A stretch of 64,000 bases of DNA, taken from NCBI RefSeq assembly GCF_020905375.1, contig NZ_JAJJBU010000004.1:100214-164213 (forward strand). Reading direction: 5' to 3'. Source of the stretch: Arthrobacter cryoconiti. Lineage in GTDB: Bacteria > Actinomycetota > Actinomycetes > Actinomycetales > Micrococcaceae. The notes under the pieces were generated by a model. The model saw nothing but the letters and a program-made list of their open reading frames with translations, did not search any database and was not told the DNA's origin. The position numbers and the translations under genes were made by a program. Below are positions 27,980-35,884 of the stretch, in pieces; positions within the stretch are counted from its first letter, which is position 1; each line of letters starts with the position of its first letter.

Positions 27980-28897
27980 ATGGCTATCATCAAGGTTTCC
28001 ACGCTTGCACAGCTCAAGGTTGCTAGCGCACAGTTACTGGGTTCAAAGAAATCAGCCAACCCCGGCACTCTGGGGTTTGTGCCTACCATGGGTGCTCTTC
28101 ACCGGGGCCACGCGGCACTGGCGCGGGCAGCGGTGGCCGAGAACGCCGTCGTCGTAGCGAGTGTATTTGTGAACCCGCTGCAATTTGGCGACGCCGTTGA
28201 CTTGGATCGGTATCCTCGCACTACGGAGGCCGATCTGATGCTCCTCGAGGATGCCGGGGTGGACATCATGTTTGCGCCCGCAGTGGAAGAGATGTATCCG
28301 TCCGGAGAGCCGGCGGTGCGAGTCACTGCCGGCAAGCTGGGAGATCTGCACGAAGGAGCATCGCGCCCCGGCCACTTCGATGGTGCGCTGACAGTGGTGG
28401 CCAAGCTCCTTCATGCCGGACGACCAGAGGCGGGCCTGACGGAGCCGGACAAAAATGGGCGACTGCCCTACCGTGCGTATTTTGGTGAAAAGGATGCCCA
28501 GCAGTTGGCGCTCGTAAAGCGCATGGTGGCTGACCTCAATTTTCCGGTGGACATTGTTCCCGTACCCACAGTTCGGGACGACGACGGGCTGGCGCTTTCT
28601 AGCCGTAACCGTTTCCTTTCGGCCAAAGAGCGGGAAAGCGCACTCATCCTCTCGCGTGCGTTGCGGCTATTGCGGCGTCGTGCAGATGCTCATGAGCCGT
28701 TGGATATTCTTTCCGCAGAGGAACTGGTGCATATGACACCAGGGGTGGAATTGGACTATCTGGAGGTGGTGGACCCGCAAACTCTGCAGGTTCGCGCCGA
28801 AAATTGCCAGGACACCCCTTTCACCGGAGAGGCCCTGGCCCTGATCGCTGCCAAGGTGGGCCCCGTCCGGCTTATTGACAACATCAAACTGGGATAA
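27980..28897 (+). CDS. panC: Pantothenate synthetase
   Basis: The 305-residue enzyme joins pantoate and beta-alanine using ATP. Signatures are [12 protein letters not shown] (the HIGH-like ATP motif), [24 protein letters not shown] and [10 protein letters not shown] (the KMSKS-like region). ATG 27980 is eight bases after GAAGAAAG. panD does not follow; instead a convergent exporter gene begins. Confidence 0.94.
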   Translation: MAIIKVSTLAQLKVASAQLLGSKKSANPGTLGFVPTMGALHRGHAALARAAVAENAVVVASVFVNPLQFGDAVDLDRYPRTTEADLMLLEDAGVDIMFAPAVEEMYPSGEPAVRVTAGKLGDLHEGASRPGHFDGALTVVAKLLHAGRPEAGLTEPDKNGRLPYRAYFGEKDAQQLALVKRMVADLNFPVDIVPVPTVRDDDGLALSSRNRFLSAKERESALILSRALRLLRRRADAHEPLDILSAEELVHMTPGVELDYLEVVDPQTLQVRAENCQDTPFTGEALALIAAKVGPVRLIDNIKLG

Positions 28898-28939
28898 GTC
28901 TGAATCTGGCCTGCTTCATTGCTGCTGCCGACGGAGTGC

Positions 28940-30367
28940 TCACTTGGATTTTGTGTGGTCTCTAGTGGTCGAGGGTAGGAAGAAAGCAAGAATGAGCGGA
29001 ACGGCACTTAGAGCAAAGATCCACCAGAAAGTAGTGCTGAAAGCCTGAGCGGGGCTCGAATCAGTAAGAAAATGCTGAAACAGCACAGCAATGACTGTGA
29101 CACCGAAGGGCGCTCCAACGCGCTGAACGATGCTAAAGGCTGCGCTGCCGCGAGGGGTCTCGGCATGGCTGAGGCTGGTGAAAGCCAAGGTCATAACGGG
29201 AAGGGAGACGGCCGCCATCCCGAAGCCTTGAAGGAACTGCCCAGCAAGAAGTAAAGCGTTGGCTCCGTTGAGCCCGTCGAGCGCAAAAGGCAGGATGCCC
29301 ACCATGGTGGCGAGGACTCCGATGACGATGACGAGCCTGTTCTCGATGCGCGCCACGAGATGTCGAGAGCAAAGGATGAAACATATAGTGCCAAGACCTT
29401 GCGGAATGAGAAGGAAGCCGGTCTCCATGATGGAGTTGCCGCGTAGCTGCTGGTAAAAGAGCGGGAGCAGGAAGATCAAGGCATAAATTGAAAAACCGCT
29501 GACGAACGTAATGACGCTGCCGATTCCGAAGCTGCGCCGAGAAAAGACCCGCACATCGATCAGCGCGGCAGTCTTAGACCGCAGGGAACGGAGTGTGAAA
29601 ACGAGCAGCGCACTGGCACCTAGGATCAGCGGAAGCCAAGATTCCACAGCTGCAAACCCGTTCACACCACCGACTTGACTGATGCCGAAGGCCAAAGCAA
29701 CAACACCCGGAGTCAGTAGCAAGAGCCCACCGATGTCCAGCGGACGTCCCGCGCCGGCCTGCTCTCGAGGAAGGAAAAGGGGTGCCAGCACGAGGGCGGC
29801 GAGGCACAAGGGAATGTTGATGAAAAACAGCCAGTGCCAGCCGATCGATTCCACAATTGATCCACCGGCGATGGGCCCGAGGATTGGCGCAATCTGCGCG
29901 ATCAGTCCAATCGTTGCGATTGCCCGTCCGAGTCGATCCTTGCCAGCTGCCCGGGTCAGCAATGTGATGGTGAGTGGGAAGACCATTCCTCCGCCCAACC
30001 CTTGTAGCGCCCTAAAAGCGATGAGGGTTGGGAGGGAATCGGCGAATCCGCACAACAATGAACCAAGCATGAAAACCGCCACGGCAAACATCCATACCCG
30101 GCGTGTGCCAAAGCGTTCTGAGGTCCACCCGGAAATAGGTATGACGGCTACGTAAGCCAGCAGATATGCAGTCATAATCCATTGGGTGTCAGTGACTGTG
30201 GCGTTGAACGCCGTGTGGAGGTGATCAAGGGCGATATTCACGATCGTGGTGTCTAAGAGGGTTGTGAAGACACCTAACACTAGGACGAGTGAAATTACAT
30301 TCAGACGCCGCGAAGATACTGGCTCAGGGTCGTTTGTAAGGGTGGGTGAGGAACTAATGTTTGCCAT
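28940..30367 (-). CDS. MFS drug exporter, DHA2 (EmrB/QacA-like) family
   Basis: The 475-residue product has about 14 transmembrane segments. The motif FTTLLDTTIVNIALDHL is the DHA2 N-terminal signature, SERFGTRRVWMFA is motif A and GLIAQIAPILGPIAGG is motif C of exporters. I chose the ATG at 30367; no ribosome site is visible before it. It is convergent with panC and divergent from a TetR gene, with a perfect 19-bp palindrome between, so drug-inducible expression is likely. Confidence 0.9.
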   Translation of the reverse strand: MANISSSPTLTNDPEPVSSRRLNVISLVLVLGVFTTLLDTTIVNIALDHLHTAFNATVTDTQWIMTAYLLAYVAVIPISGWTSERFGTRRVWMFAVAVFMLGSLLCGFADSLPTLIAFRALQGLGGGMVFPLTITLLTRAAGKDRLGRAIATIGLIAQIAPILGPIAGGSIVESIGWHWLFFINIPLCLAALVLAPLFLPREQAGAGRPLDIGGLLLLTPGVVALAFGISQVGGVNGFAAVESWLPLILGASALLVFTLRSLRSKTAALIDVRVFSRRSFGIGSVITFVSGFSIYALIFLLPLFYQQLRGNSIMETGFLLIPQGLGTICFILCSRHLVARIENRLVIVIGVLATMVGILPFALDGLNGANALLLAGQFLQGFGMAAVSLPVMTLAFTSLSHAETPRGSAAFSIVQRVGAPFGVTVIAVLFQHFLTDSSPAQAFSTTFWWIFALSAVPLILAFFLPSTTRDHTKSK

Positions 30368-30374
30368 AATTGTG

Positions 30375-30393
30375 ACACTACACCGTGTAGTGT
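30375..30393. promoter_or_regulatory. 19-bp perfect palindromic TetR operator
   Basis: ACACTACAC-C-GTGTAGTGT is fully symmetric around one central base and lies between the start codons of the divergent exporter (30367) and tetR (30424). Size, symmetry and position fit a TetR-family operator. Binding is inferred. Confidence 0.75.
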
Positions 30394-30423
30394 AATAAAT
30401 ACACCCTGGAGTAAGATTATGGG

Positions 30424-31080
30424 ATGGATCACCACACACGGGCGCCGACTAAGGGGCTTCGAGAGGGCTCACCGCTCAAGCGCCGAGCAATCCTCGACGC
30501 CGCTCGAGTACTGTTCGTGGCCGAGGGCTTCGAACGGACGAGTGTTGATGCGGTGGCGTTGCGAGCGAATGTTTCCAAGCGCACCGTCTATGACTACTAC
30601 GGCGGTAAAAGCACGTTGCTCGTGCGTGTTGTCGAAGAAGTGGGCCAGGCCCTCATGGACTCCATTCATCTCGCCATCCGCGCACACCTTGGCGATGAAG
30701 CGAGCCTTACAGGCTCGAGAGAACTTGAAGCGGCACTAATCGCGTTCGCCTTACAAGTTGCCAGCTCAACGATTGAGTCCTCGGACTATGCTGCTTTTGT
30801 TAAACTGGTCAGCACCGAAGGCTCACATTTGACGGAAATGAGCGGCCATTCGCTTGCGGATGCCCCGGAGAACGCCATTGCTGAACGTCTGGCCTACTTC
30901 GCTCGGGAGGGCCTGCTGGAAGTGACAAATGCAAACCGTGCCGCTGACCACTTCGTCGCGCTTTCATTTGCACTCGTGATCAACAACGGTGGAGTCTTCG
31001 GTAAGCCGAGCGTGCCGGACACCACCGAAACAATTACCGAGGGGGTTCGTGCGTTCTTTCGCGCCTACTCTGCTCGCTGA
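30424..31080 (+). CDS. TetR-family regulator, divergent from second DHA2 exporter
   Basis: The 218-residue protein has a TetR DNA-binding domain at about residues 18-65 (RRAILDAARVLFVAEGFERT, recognition helix VSKRTVYDYYGGKSTLL) and a C-terminal ligand-binding region of the AcrR-C type. It is the expected repressor of the neighbouring exporter and of itself through the palindrome upstream. Confidence 0.9.
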   Translation: MDHHTRAPTKGLREGSPLKRRAILDAARVLFVAEGFERTSVDAVALRANVSKRTVYDYYGGKSTLLVRVVEEVGQALMDSIHLAIRAHLGDEASLTGSRELEAALIAFALQVASSTIESSDYAAFVKLVSTEGSHLTEMSGHSLADAPENAIAERLAYFAREGLLEVTNANRAADHFVALSFALVINNGGVFGKPSVPDTTETITEGVRAFFRAYSAR

Positions 31081-31152
31081 GTAAGAATAGCTACGTTGCT
31101 CCGATATGGTTCACGCTCAAGTTCGGCGCTATTTCCGATGCTCTTAATCACC

Positions 31153-32088
31153 TTATTGATTAAGTCGCACCGAGACATCGTGGGCCAAGGGGTAGGCCGC
31201 CTGCGTTCCCTTTTTGGTCGTAGCCAGAGCCGCAGCAACGGAAGCATAACGGGCAGCGTCTGCCAGGGTGTCCCCGCTTGCCAAGCGTGCGGCGACAGCG
31301 CCGGTGAACGCGTCTCCGGCACCCGTGGTGTCTACGGCGTCAACCTTGGTCGGGGCAACGCGGATTGCAGGCGCATCGGGGTTGGTGGCATCTAGAACCA
31401 TCGAACCGGCCGATCCCAGGGTGAGCAGAACCTTGTGCAAGCCGCGGCTGGCGAACTGTTCAATCGCTGGCTGCCATTCGGAGAGGGGAGCACCCGGCTC
31501 AGGCATGGTCATCCCACCCAAGAATGCGGATGCTTCGTGGGTGTTGACGAGCAGGATGTCACTGAGACGAGCCAATTCCTCCTGGACCGCAGCGAACGGT
31601 GAGAGGTTGAGCAAGACTGTGGCTCCGGCGTCGTGCCCGGCCTGCGCTGCTGCTTGAACGGTCTCCAAAGGAACCTCCAGGCACAGGCACACCACTGCGG
31701 CATCAGCGAAAAGAGCCGGCTCCATGGCATCGGGAGAGAGGGTTTCGTTGGCGCCAGCGGAGATGATGATGCTGTTTTCCCCGCTGGCTTCCACCGAGAT
31801 GAGCGCCACGCCAGTGGGAACATCGACGCGGCCCACGTGGCTGACGTCGACTCCTGCAGCGGATGTGGAGGCCAGCAACATCTCTGCATTGGAGTCTTGG
31901 CCCACGGCGCCGATCAAGGTGACGAGTCCGCCCAATTTACCGGCGGCTACGGCCTGATTCGCGCTCTTGCCGCCTGGATTGATAGCAAAACCACTGCCGT
32001 GCAGCGTCTCGCCAGGCAAAGGCAGCCGTTCGCAATAGATGGTCAGATCCGCATTGAGCGAGCCGACAACCACTATGCGCGCACTCAT
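31153..32088 (-). CDS. rbsK: Ribokinase (PfkB family)
   Basis: The enzyme phosphorylates ribose to ribose 5-phosphate. The PfkB signatures are NPGGKSANQAVAAGKLG near residue 38 and DTTGAGDAFTGAVA near residue 248, which holds the catalytic aspartate and anion hole. Its start overlaps the stop of the nucleoside hydrolase gene by four bases, so the pair releases ribose from nucleosides and feeds it to the pentose phosphate pathway. Confidence 0.92.
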   Translation of the reverse strand: MSARIVVVGSLNADLTIYCERLPLPGETLHGSGFAINPGGKSANQAVAAGKLGGLVTLIGAVGQDSNAEMLLASTSAAGVDVSHVGRVDVPTGVALISVEASGENSIIISAGANETLSPDAMEPALFADAAVVCLCLEVPLETVQAAAQAGHDAGATVLLNLSPFAAVQEELARLSDILLVNTHEASAFLGGMTMPEPGAPLSEWQPAIEQFASRGLHKVLLTLGSAGSMVLDATNPDAPAIRVAPTKVDAVDTTGAGDAFTGAVAARLASGDTLADAARYASVAAALATTKKGTQAAYPLAHDVSVRLNQ

Positions 32089-33074
32089 ACCTGGCCCCCG
32101 CCCTCGCCGATGCGGACCAGCGCGTCGGTAACGAGGCCCCAGAACTTGCCGTGGTCAAGCGTGACTGCCACGGAAGTGCGGCACTCGGCTGGGGCAGGAG
32201 AGCGGAAGTCGGCCACCGTCATGCCCAGCGTTAGCGTTCCCGTGAGTTCAATATCGACGGGGACCCGGAGGGTGGTCATAACGGTGGGGTCAATGACATA
32301 TGCCACAGCACAAGGGTCGTGGACTGGCGGGTAGTCGAAGCCTTGAGTGTCCTTGTAAGTTTTGGTGAAGAATTCCATTAGTTCCATGACGAACTTCGCC
32401 GGTTTAGTGCCGATGGCTTCGATGGCTGAGACGACGTCCGGGGTGGCCAGTGCCTGATGTGTCAGATCCAGGCCCACCATGACCACTTCCCAGCCGGCGT
32501 TGAAGACAATGTGTGCGGCTTCCGGGTCAATCTTAATGTTGAATTCAGCCACGGGGCTCCAGTTGCCCACATGGTATCCGCCACCCATGAGGACAACTTC
32601 CTTCACGCGCTCCACGATGCGGGGCTCTTTCCGGGCGGCCATGGCGATGTTGGTCAAGCCGGCTGTGGGGACCAAAGTCACGGTGCCGGGCTCATGGGCC
32701 ATGATGGTCTCAATGATGAGGTCGACGGCGTGGCGGGGGTCCAAGGTGATACGCGAGGTCGGCAGGACTGGCCCGTCCATACCGGACTCGCCGTGAACTT
32801 CCGCAGCTGTTTCAATATTGCGCACCAGAGGACGATCGCAGCCCGCAGCGAACGGTACGCCGGTGATACCGGCGATCGTGCCGACGGCAAGTGCGTTCCG
32901 AGTGACTTTCTCCAGTGTGTGATTGCCCACCACCGTAGTGACGGCTAGCAGTTCGATCATGGGGCTGCCATGAGCCAAAAGCATGGCAACGGCGTCGTCA
33001 TGGCCTGGATCGCAGTCCAAGATGATCTTCCTTGGTGCGGTGGAGACGGGTTCGGCCAATGGTGTCGTATTCAC
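32085..33074 (-). CDS. Nucleoside hydrolase (IunH/RihA-like)
   Basis: The 329-residue enzyme cleaves the N-glycosidic bond of ribonucleosides to base and ribose. The calcium-binding motif ILDCDPGHDDA is at the N-terminus, and a late histidine in PPVHDPCAVA is the family catalytic or leaving-group residue. Base preference cannot be told from sequence. The GTG start follows GGAGAAAAC. It forms a two-gene operon with rbsK. Confidence 0.91.
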   Translation of the reverse strand: MNTTPLAEPVSTAPRKIILDCDPGHDDAVAMLLAHGSPMIELLAVTTVVGNHTLEKVTRNALAVGTIAGITGVPFAAGCDRPLVRNIETAAEVHGESGMDGPVLPTSRITLDPRHAVDLIIETIMAHEPGTVTLVPTAGLTNIAMAARKEPRIVERVKEVVLMGGGYHVGNWSPVAEFNIKIDPEAAHIVFNAGWEVVMVGLDLTHQALATPDVVSAIEAIGTKPAKFVMELMEFFTKTYKDTQGFDYPPVHDPCAVAYVIDPTVMTTLRVPVDIELTGTLTLGMTVADFRSPAPAECRTSVAVTLDHGKFWGLVTDALVRIGEGGGQV

Positions 33075-33485
33075 GTTTTCTCCACGTCGTTGGTGACCGG
33101 TTCCGGCAAGAAATGCAGTCGTCGTCAGGACAATGTTTGCATCGCAAATAGCACCACGTCAAACGCTCCGCTTAGCTCTATTTACGTCCGCGAAGGGTCT
33201 GCTCCAGCACTCTCTCTAGCTTAAGAAAACGCAAGGGCAAACGGTGAATATCAAATGAAAACGGTGTTTATAGGGTGTCTGATGTTTTTCGGTAGGGCCT
33301 TGTGTCAGTTCCCGCACCGTCAGATGAGGCACCAACCATCCTTGCTAGATCGCTGGCGTAAGTCGCCTATGACCGCACCTTGCGGTCCAAAATATGTGTT
33401 TTAGCTAGACGTCATGCCTTACTTCAAGCAGGCTTTCGGGGTGCGCGGAGGATTCATTCAGATTCACCCTCTAAACTTGTCTACT
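33075..33485. other. Non-coding gap before lysS with a possible operator
   Basis: This divergent region of 411 bases holds the promoters of the nucleoside hydrolase operon and lysS. TTTGC-ATC-GCAAA at 33136-33148 is a small symmetric site about 60 bases upstream of the hydrolase start and could be a LacI-type operator, though no such regulator is nearby. TAAACT at 33472-33477 fits a -10 box for lysS. I see no gene here. Confidence 0.4.
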
Positions 33486-34985
33486 GTGAGTGCAGAAAAT
33501 TTTCGGGGCCCCGAGGCCAGTGACGTTTCAGAACAAATGCATGTGCGTATGGAAAAGCGTGCCAAGTTGCTTGAGCGTGGTGGTCATCCCTATCCGGTGG
33601 GGGTGGAACGGACCCATACCCTCGAGGCCATCAGGGCCAAGTACTCGGAACTGCCCGCGGATGCGGTTACTGGCGAAATTGCTGCCGTCAGCGCCCGCGT
33701 AGTTTTTGTACGTAACACTGGCAAACTGTGCTTTGCCACCCTGCAATCGGGTGCTGGAACGCGCCTGCAGGTCATGCTTTCCTTGGCCAATGTGGGAGAG
33801 GACGCTCTTTCCGATTGGAAAGCACTCGTGGATCTAGGCGACCACGTATTTGTTAAGGGAGAGGTCATTAGCTCCCGCCGTGGGGAATTGTCCATTATGG
33901 CTGACTCCTGGGCGATGGCATCCAAGGCGTTACGCCCATTGCCGGTGCTGCACGCGGACTTGTCCGAGGAAATGCGTGTGCGCCAACGGTACGTTGATTT
34001 GATAGTCCGAGACGCTGCCCGGGATCAGGTACGCGCACGTTCAGCCATTGTTAAAGCAATTCGGGATGCTCTGCATGGCGAAGAATACATTGAGCTTGAG
34101 ACACCCATTCTTCAGTTAGTTCATGGTGGCGCTGCAGCGCGGCCCTTCCGTACCCATTTGAATGCCTTTGATCAACCTATGACGCTGCGTATTGCCATTG
34201 AGCTTTATCTCAAACGGGCAGTTGTAGGTGGGTTGGACAAGGTTTTTGAACTCGGACGTATTTTCCGTAATGAAGGCGTAGATTCCACCCACAGTCCCGA
34301 ATTCACTATGTTGGAAGCCTATGAGGCATATGGGGACCAATTCACCATGGCTGAGACTATGCAGCGTGTCATTTTGGCCGCAGCGGATGCTGTGGGATCG
34401 CGCATAATTGAAACCGAGCACGGCCAAATCAACCTTGATGGTCAGTGGCGCTGGCTATCGGTCTATCCGGGCCTGAGTGAGAAGGTGGGCACGGAAATTA
34501 CGCCGGCCACCACAGCCGAAGAATTGCGGTCCATTGCTGGCGCCCACGACGTGAAGATTGATCCACTCTGGGATGCGGAGAAGCTCGTCATTGAATTATT
34601 TGGCGAGCTAGTTGAACCCACGCTGATTCAACCTACATTTGTTTATGATTATCCTCCGTCCGCGCAGCCGCTGGCGCGTCCGCATCGGGATAAGCCTGAC
34701 CTGATTGAAGCTTGGGACTTGGTCATTGACGGCAAGGAGACCGGTACTGCCTTCTCTGAGCTAGTAGATCCTGTTATCCAGCGTGAACGACTCACTAAGC
34801 AGTCGCTGGCTGCAGCGGCGGGCGATCCCGAGGCCATGGCGCTTGATGAAGACTTCCTTCGCGCGTTGGAATACGGCGCACCTCCCATGGGTGGGCTGGG
34901 CTTGGGCATTGACCGTCTGGTCATGTTATTTACCGGTGTGGGAATACGCGAAGCCATCCTGTTCCCGTTGATGAAACCAGAGTAG
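33486..34985 (+). CDS. lysS: Lysyl-tRNA synthetase, class II
   Basis: The 499-residue enzyme charges tRNA-Lys. An OB-fold anticodon-binding domain (about residues 55-170, GKLCFATLQSGAGTRLQV) precedes the class II core with motif 2 (FELGRIFRNEGVDSTHSPEFTML) and motif 3 (MGGLGLGIDRLVMLFT). The GTG at 33486 gives the usual N-terminus; a TAAACT -10 box ends nine bases before it and no ribosome site is visible, so the message may be leaderless. The third positions look more AT-rich than in neighbouring genes. lsr2 and clpC follow as in other actinobacteria. Confidence 0.93.
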   Translation: MSAENFRGPEASDVSEQMHVRMEKRAKLLERGGHPYPVGVERTHTLEAIRAKYSELPADAVTGEIAAVSARVVFVRNTGKLCFATLQSGAGTRLQVMLSLANVGEDALSDWKALVDLGDHVFVKGEVISSRRGELSIMADSWAMASKALRPLPVLHADLSEEMRVRQRYVDLIVRDAARDQVRARSAIVKAIRDALHGEEYIELETPILQLVHGGAAARPFRTHLNAFDQPMTLRIAIELYLKRAVVGGLDKVFELGRIFRNEGVDSTHSPEFTMLEAYEAYGDQFTMAETMQRVILAAADAVGSRIIETEHGQINLDGQWRWLSVYPGLSEKVGTEITPATTAEELRSIAGAHDVKIDPLWDAEKLVIELFGELVEPTLIQPTFVYDYPPSAQPLARPHRDKPDLIEAWDLVIDGKETGTAFSELVDPVIQRERLTKQSLAAAAGDPEAMALDEDFLRALEYGAPPMGGLGLGIDRLVMLFTGVGIREAILFPLMKPE

Positions 34986-34998
34986 AAGCGGCAAGATT

Positions 34999-35154
34999 AT
35001 GGAATATGTTGCAGTTATCCTCCCTTCGTTGGGAGTAGGCGTCCTCTTTTATTTCGCCATGAAGGCAATATTCAACGCCGACCGTTCGGAACGTGACGCC
35101 TTGGCGCGCGCTGAGCGTGAGGCGGAACAAAAGCGGGATTTACCTGGTCAATAA
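34999..35154 (+). CDS. Small single-pass membrane protein (51 aa) between lysS and lsr2
   Basis: An ATG at 34999 opens 51 codons ending at TAA 35152-35154. The product has one hydrophobic segment (VAVILPSLGVGVLFYFAMKAI) followed by a charged helix rich in Asp, Arg, Glu and Lys ending QKRDLPGQ. Proteins of this plan occur at the same place in relatives, as I recall, and their function is unknown. It starts 14 bases after the lysS stop, so cotranscription is likely. Confidence 0.72.
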   Translation: MEYVAVILPSLGVGVLFYFAMKAIFNADRSERDALARAEREAEQKRDLPGQ

Positions 35155-35172
35155 AGAATTGATCAATTATCT

Positions 35173-35201
35173 TTGACTGACAGTGGATTAACCGCCATAA
35201 T
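35173..35201 (+). promoter_or_regulatory. Sigma-70-type promoter for lsr2
   Basis: TTGACT (35173-35178) and CATAAT (35196-35201) are separated by 17 bases in an AT-rich stretch, close to the housekeeping consensus. Transcription would begin near 35208, about 40 bases before the lsr2 start codon. Confidence 0.6.
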
Positions 35202-35248
35202 TTATGATGAAGCAAATTCCACAATAATTAGCGAGGCGATAAATTCAC

Positions 35249-35581
35249 ATGGCACAGAAGATTCATGTCACGTTGGTCGACGATCTTGACCAGAGCCCTG
35301 CCGATGAGAACGTCGTGTTCGGCCTAGATGGAATCAATTACGAAATAGACCTTTCAGCTGCTAACGCCGCAGAGCTACGCGAGGCATTGGCCAAATTCAT
35401 TTCCGGCGGACGCCGCTCGGGTGGACGAGCGGTGCGCGGTAAGGCAACAGCAAGCGGTGCTAAAGGTAAAAGTGACGTAGGCGAGATCCGTGCCTGGGCC
35501 AAAGCCAACGGCTTTGAAGTCCATGAGCGTGGCCGCATTCAAGCTGAAATCCGCAAGGCGTATTACGCGGCACAAGGCTAA
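35249..35581 (+). CDS. lsr2: Lsr2 nucleoid-associated protein (H-NS-like)
   Basis: The 110-residue protein binds AT-rich DNA and silences foreign genes in actinobacteria. The N-terminal beta/helix dimerisation domain reads KIHVTLVDDLDQSPADE, and the C-terminal domain ends in IRAWAKANGFEVHERGRIQAEI, whose RGR is the AT-hook-like minor-groove contact. Its own upstream region is AT-rich, so autoregulation is possible. Confidence 0.95.
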   Translation: MAQKIHVTLVDDLDQSPADENVVFGLDGINYEIDLSAANAAELREALAKFISGGRRSGGRAVRGKATASGAKGKSDVGEIRAWAKANGFEVHERGRIQAEIRKAYYAAQG

Positions 35582-35613
35582 GACGCAAAATACGCAGGGG
35601 TCCTAGGTCCCTG

Positions 35614-35653
35614 ACGGACGGCGGGGTTCCCTGAGGGGGACCCCGCCGTCCGT
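35614..35653 (+). terminator. Hairpin downstream of lsr2
   Basis: ACGGACGGCGGGGT (35614-35627) and ACCCCGCCGTCCGT (35640-35653) are perfect 14-bp arms with a 12-base loop. No long T run follows, but the stem is strong and sits 33 bases after the lsr2 stop. Confidence 0.75.
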
Positions 35654-35655
35654 TG

Positions 35656-35730
35656 TTGCGGGCCCTGCTGTTGCGGGCCCTGTTCTTGCGGGCTCTGTTC
35701 TTGCGGGCTCTGTTCTTGCGGGCTCTGTTC
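35656..35730. repeat. Tandem repeat, 5 x 15 bp, between lsr2 and clpC
   Basis: Five 15-base units start at 35656, 35671, 35686, 35701 and 35716. The last three are identical (TTGCGGGCTCTGTTC), and the first two differ by one to three bases. The array directly follows the lsr2 hairpin, about 155 bases before clpC. Confidence 0.9.
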
Positions 35731-35884
35731 TTCTGAACCCGTTCTAAAAGCTCGTGTTCTCGCAATCGACGGGTGCAGTCATCGGCAGATTTCCAGCACA
35801 TTTATTTCCCCTGTGGCGAACAAGCCCCCATGGCGGGCTGGCACTGCGTAGCATCAAAGTACGCAGTAAAAGGAGTGTGGCGAA

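Noticed and set aside
35460..35801. Minus-strand 113-codon frame with KNRAR repeats
   Set aside because: It is antisense to lsr2 and its terminator and owes its periodicity to the 15-bp non-coding repeat.
35805..35830. ClgR-type site upstream of clpC
   Set aside because: GGCGAAC near 35814 matches half of the expected element, but the second half is not convincing.
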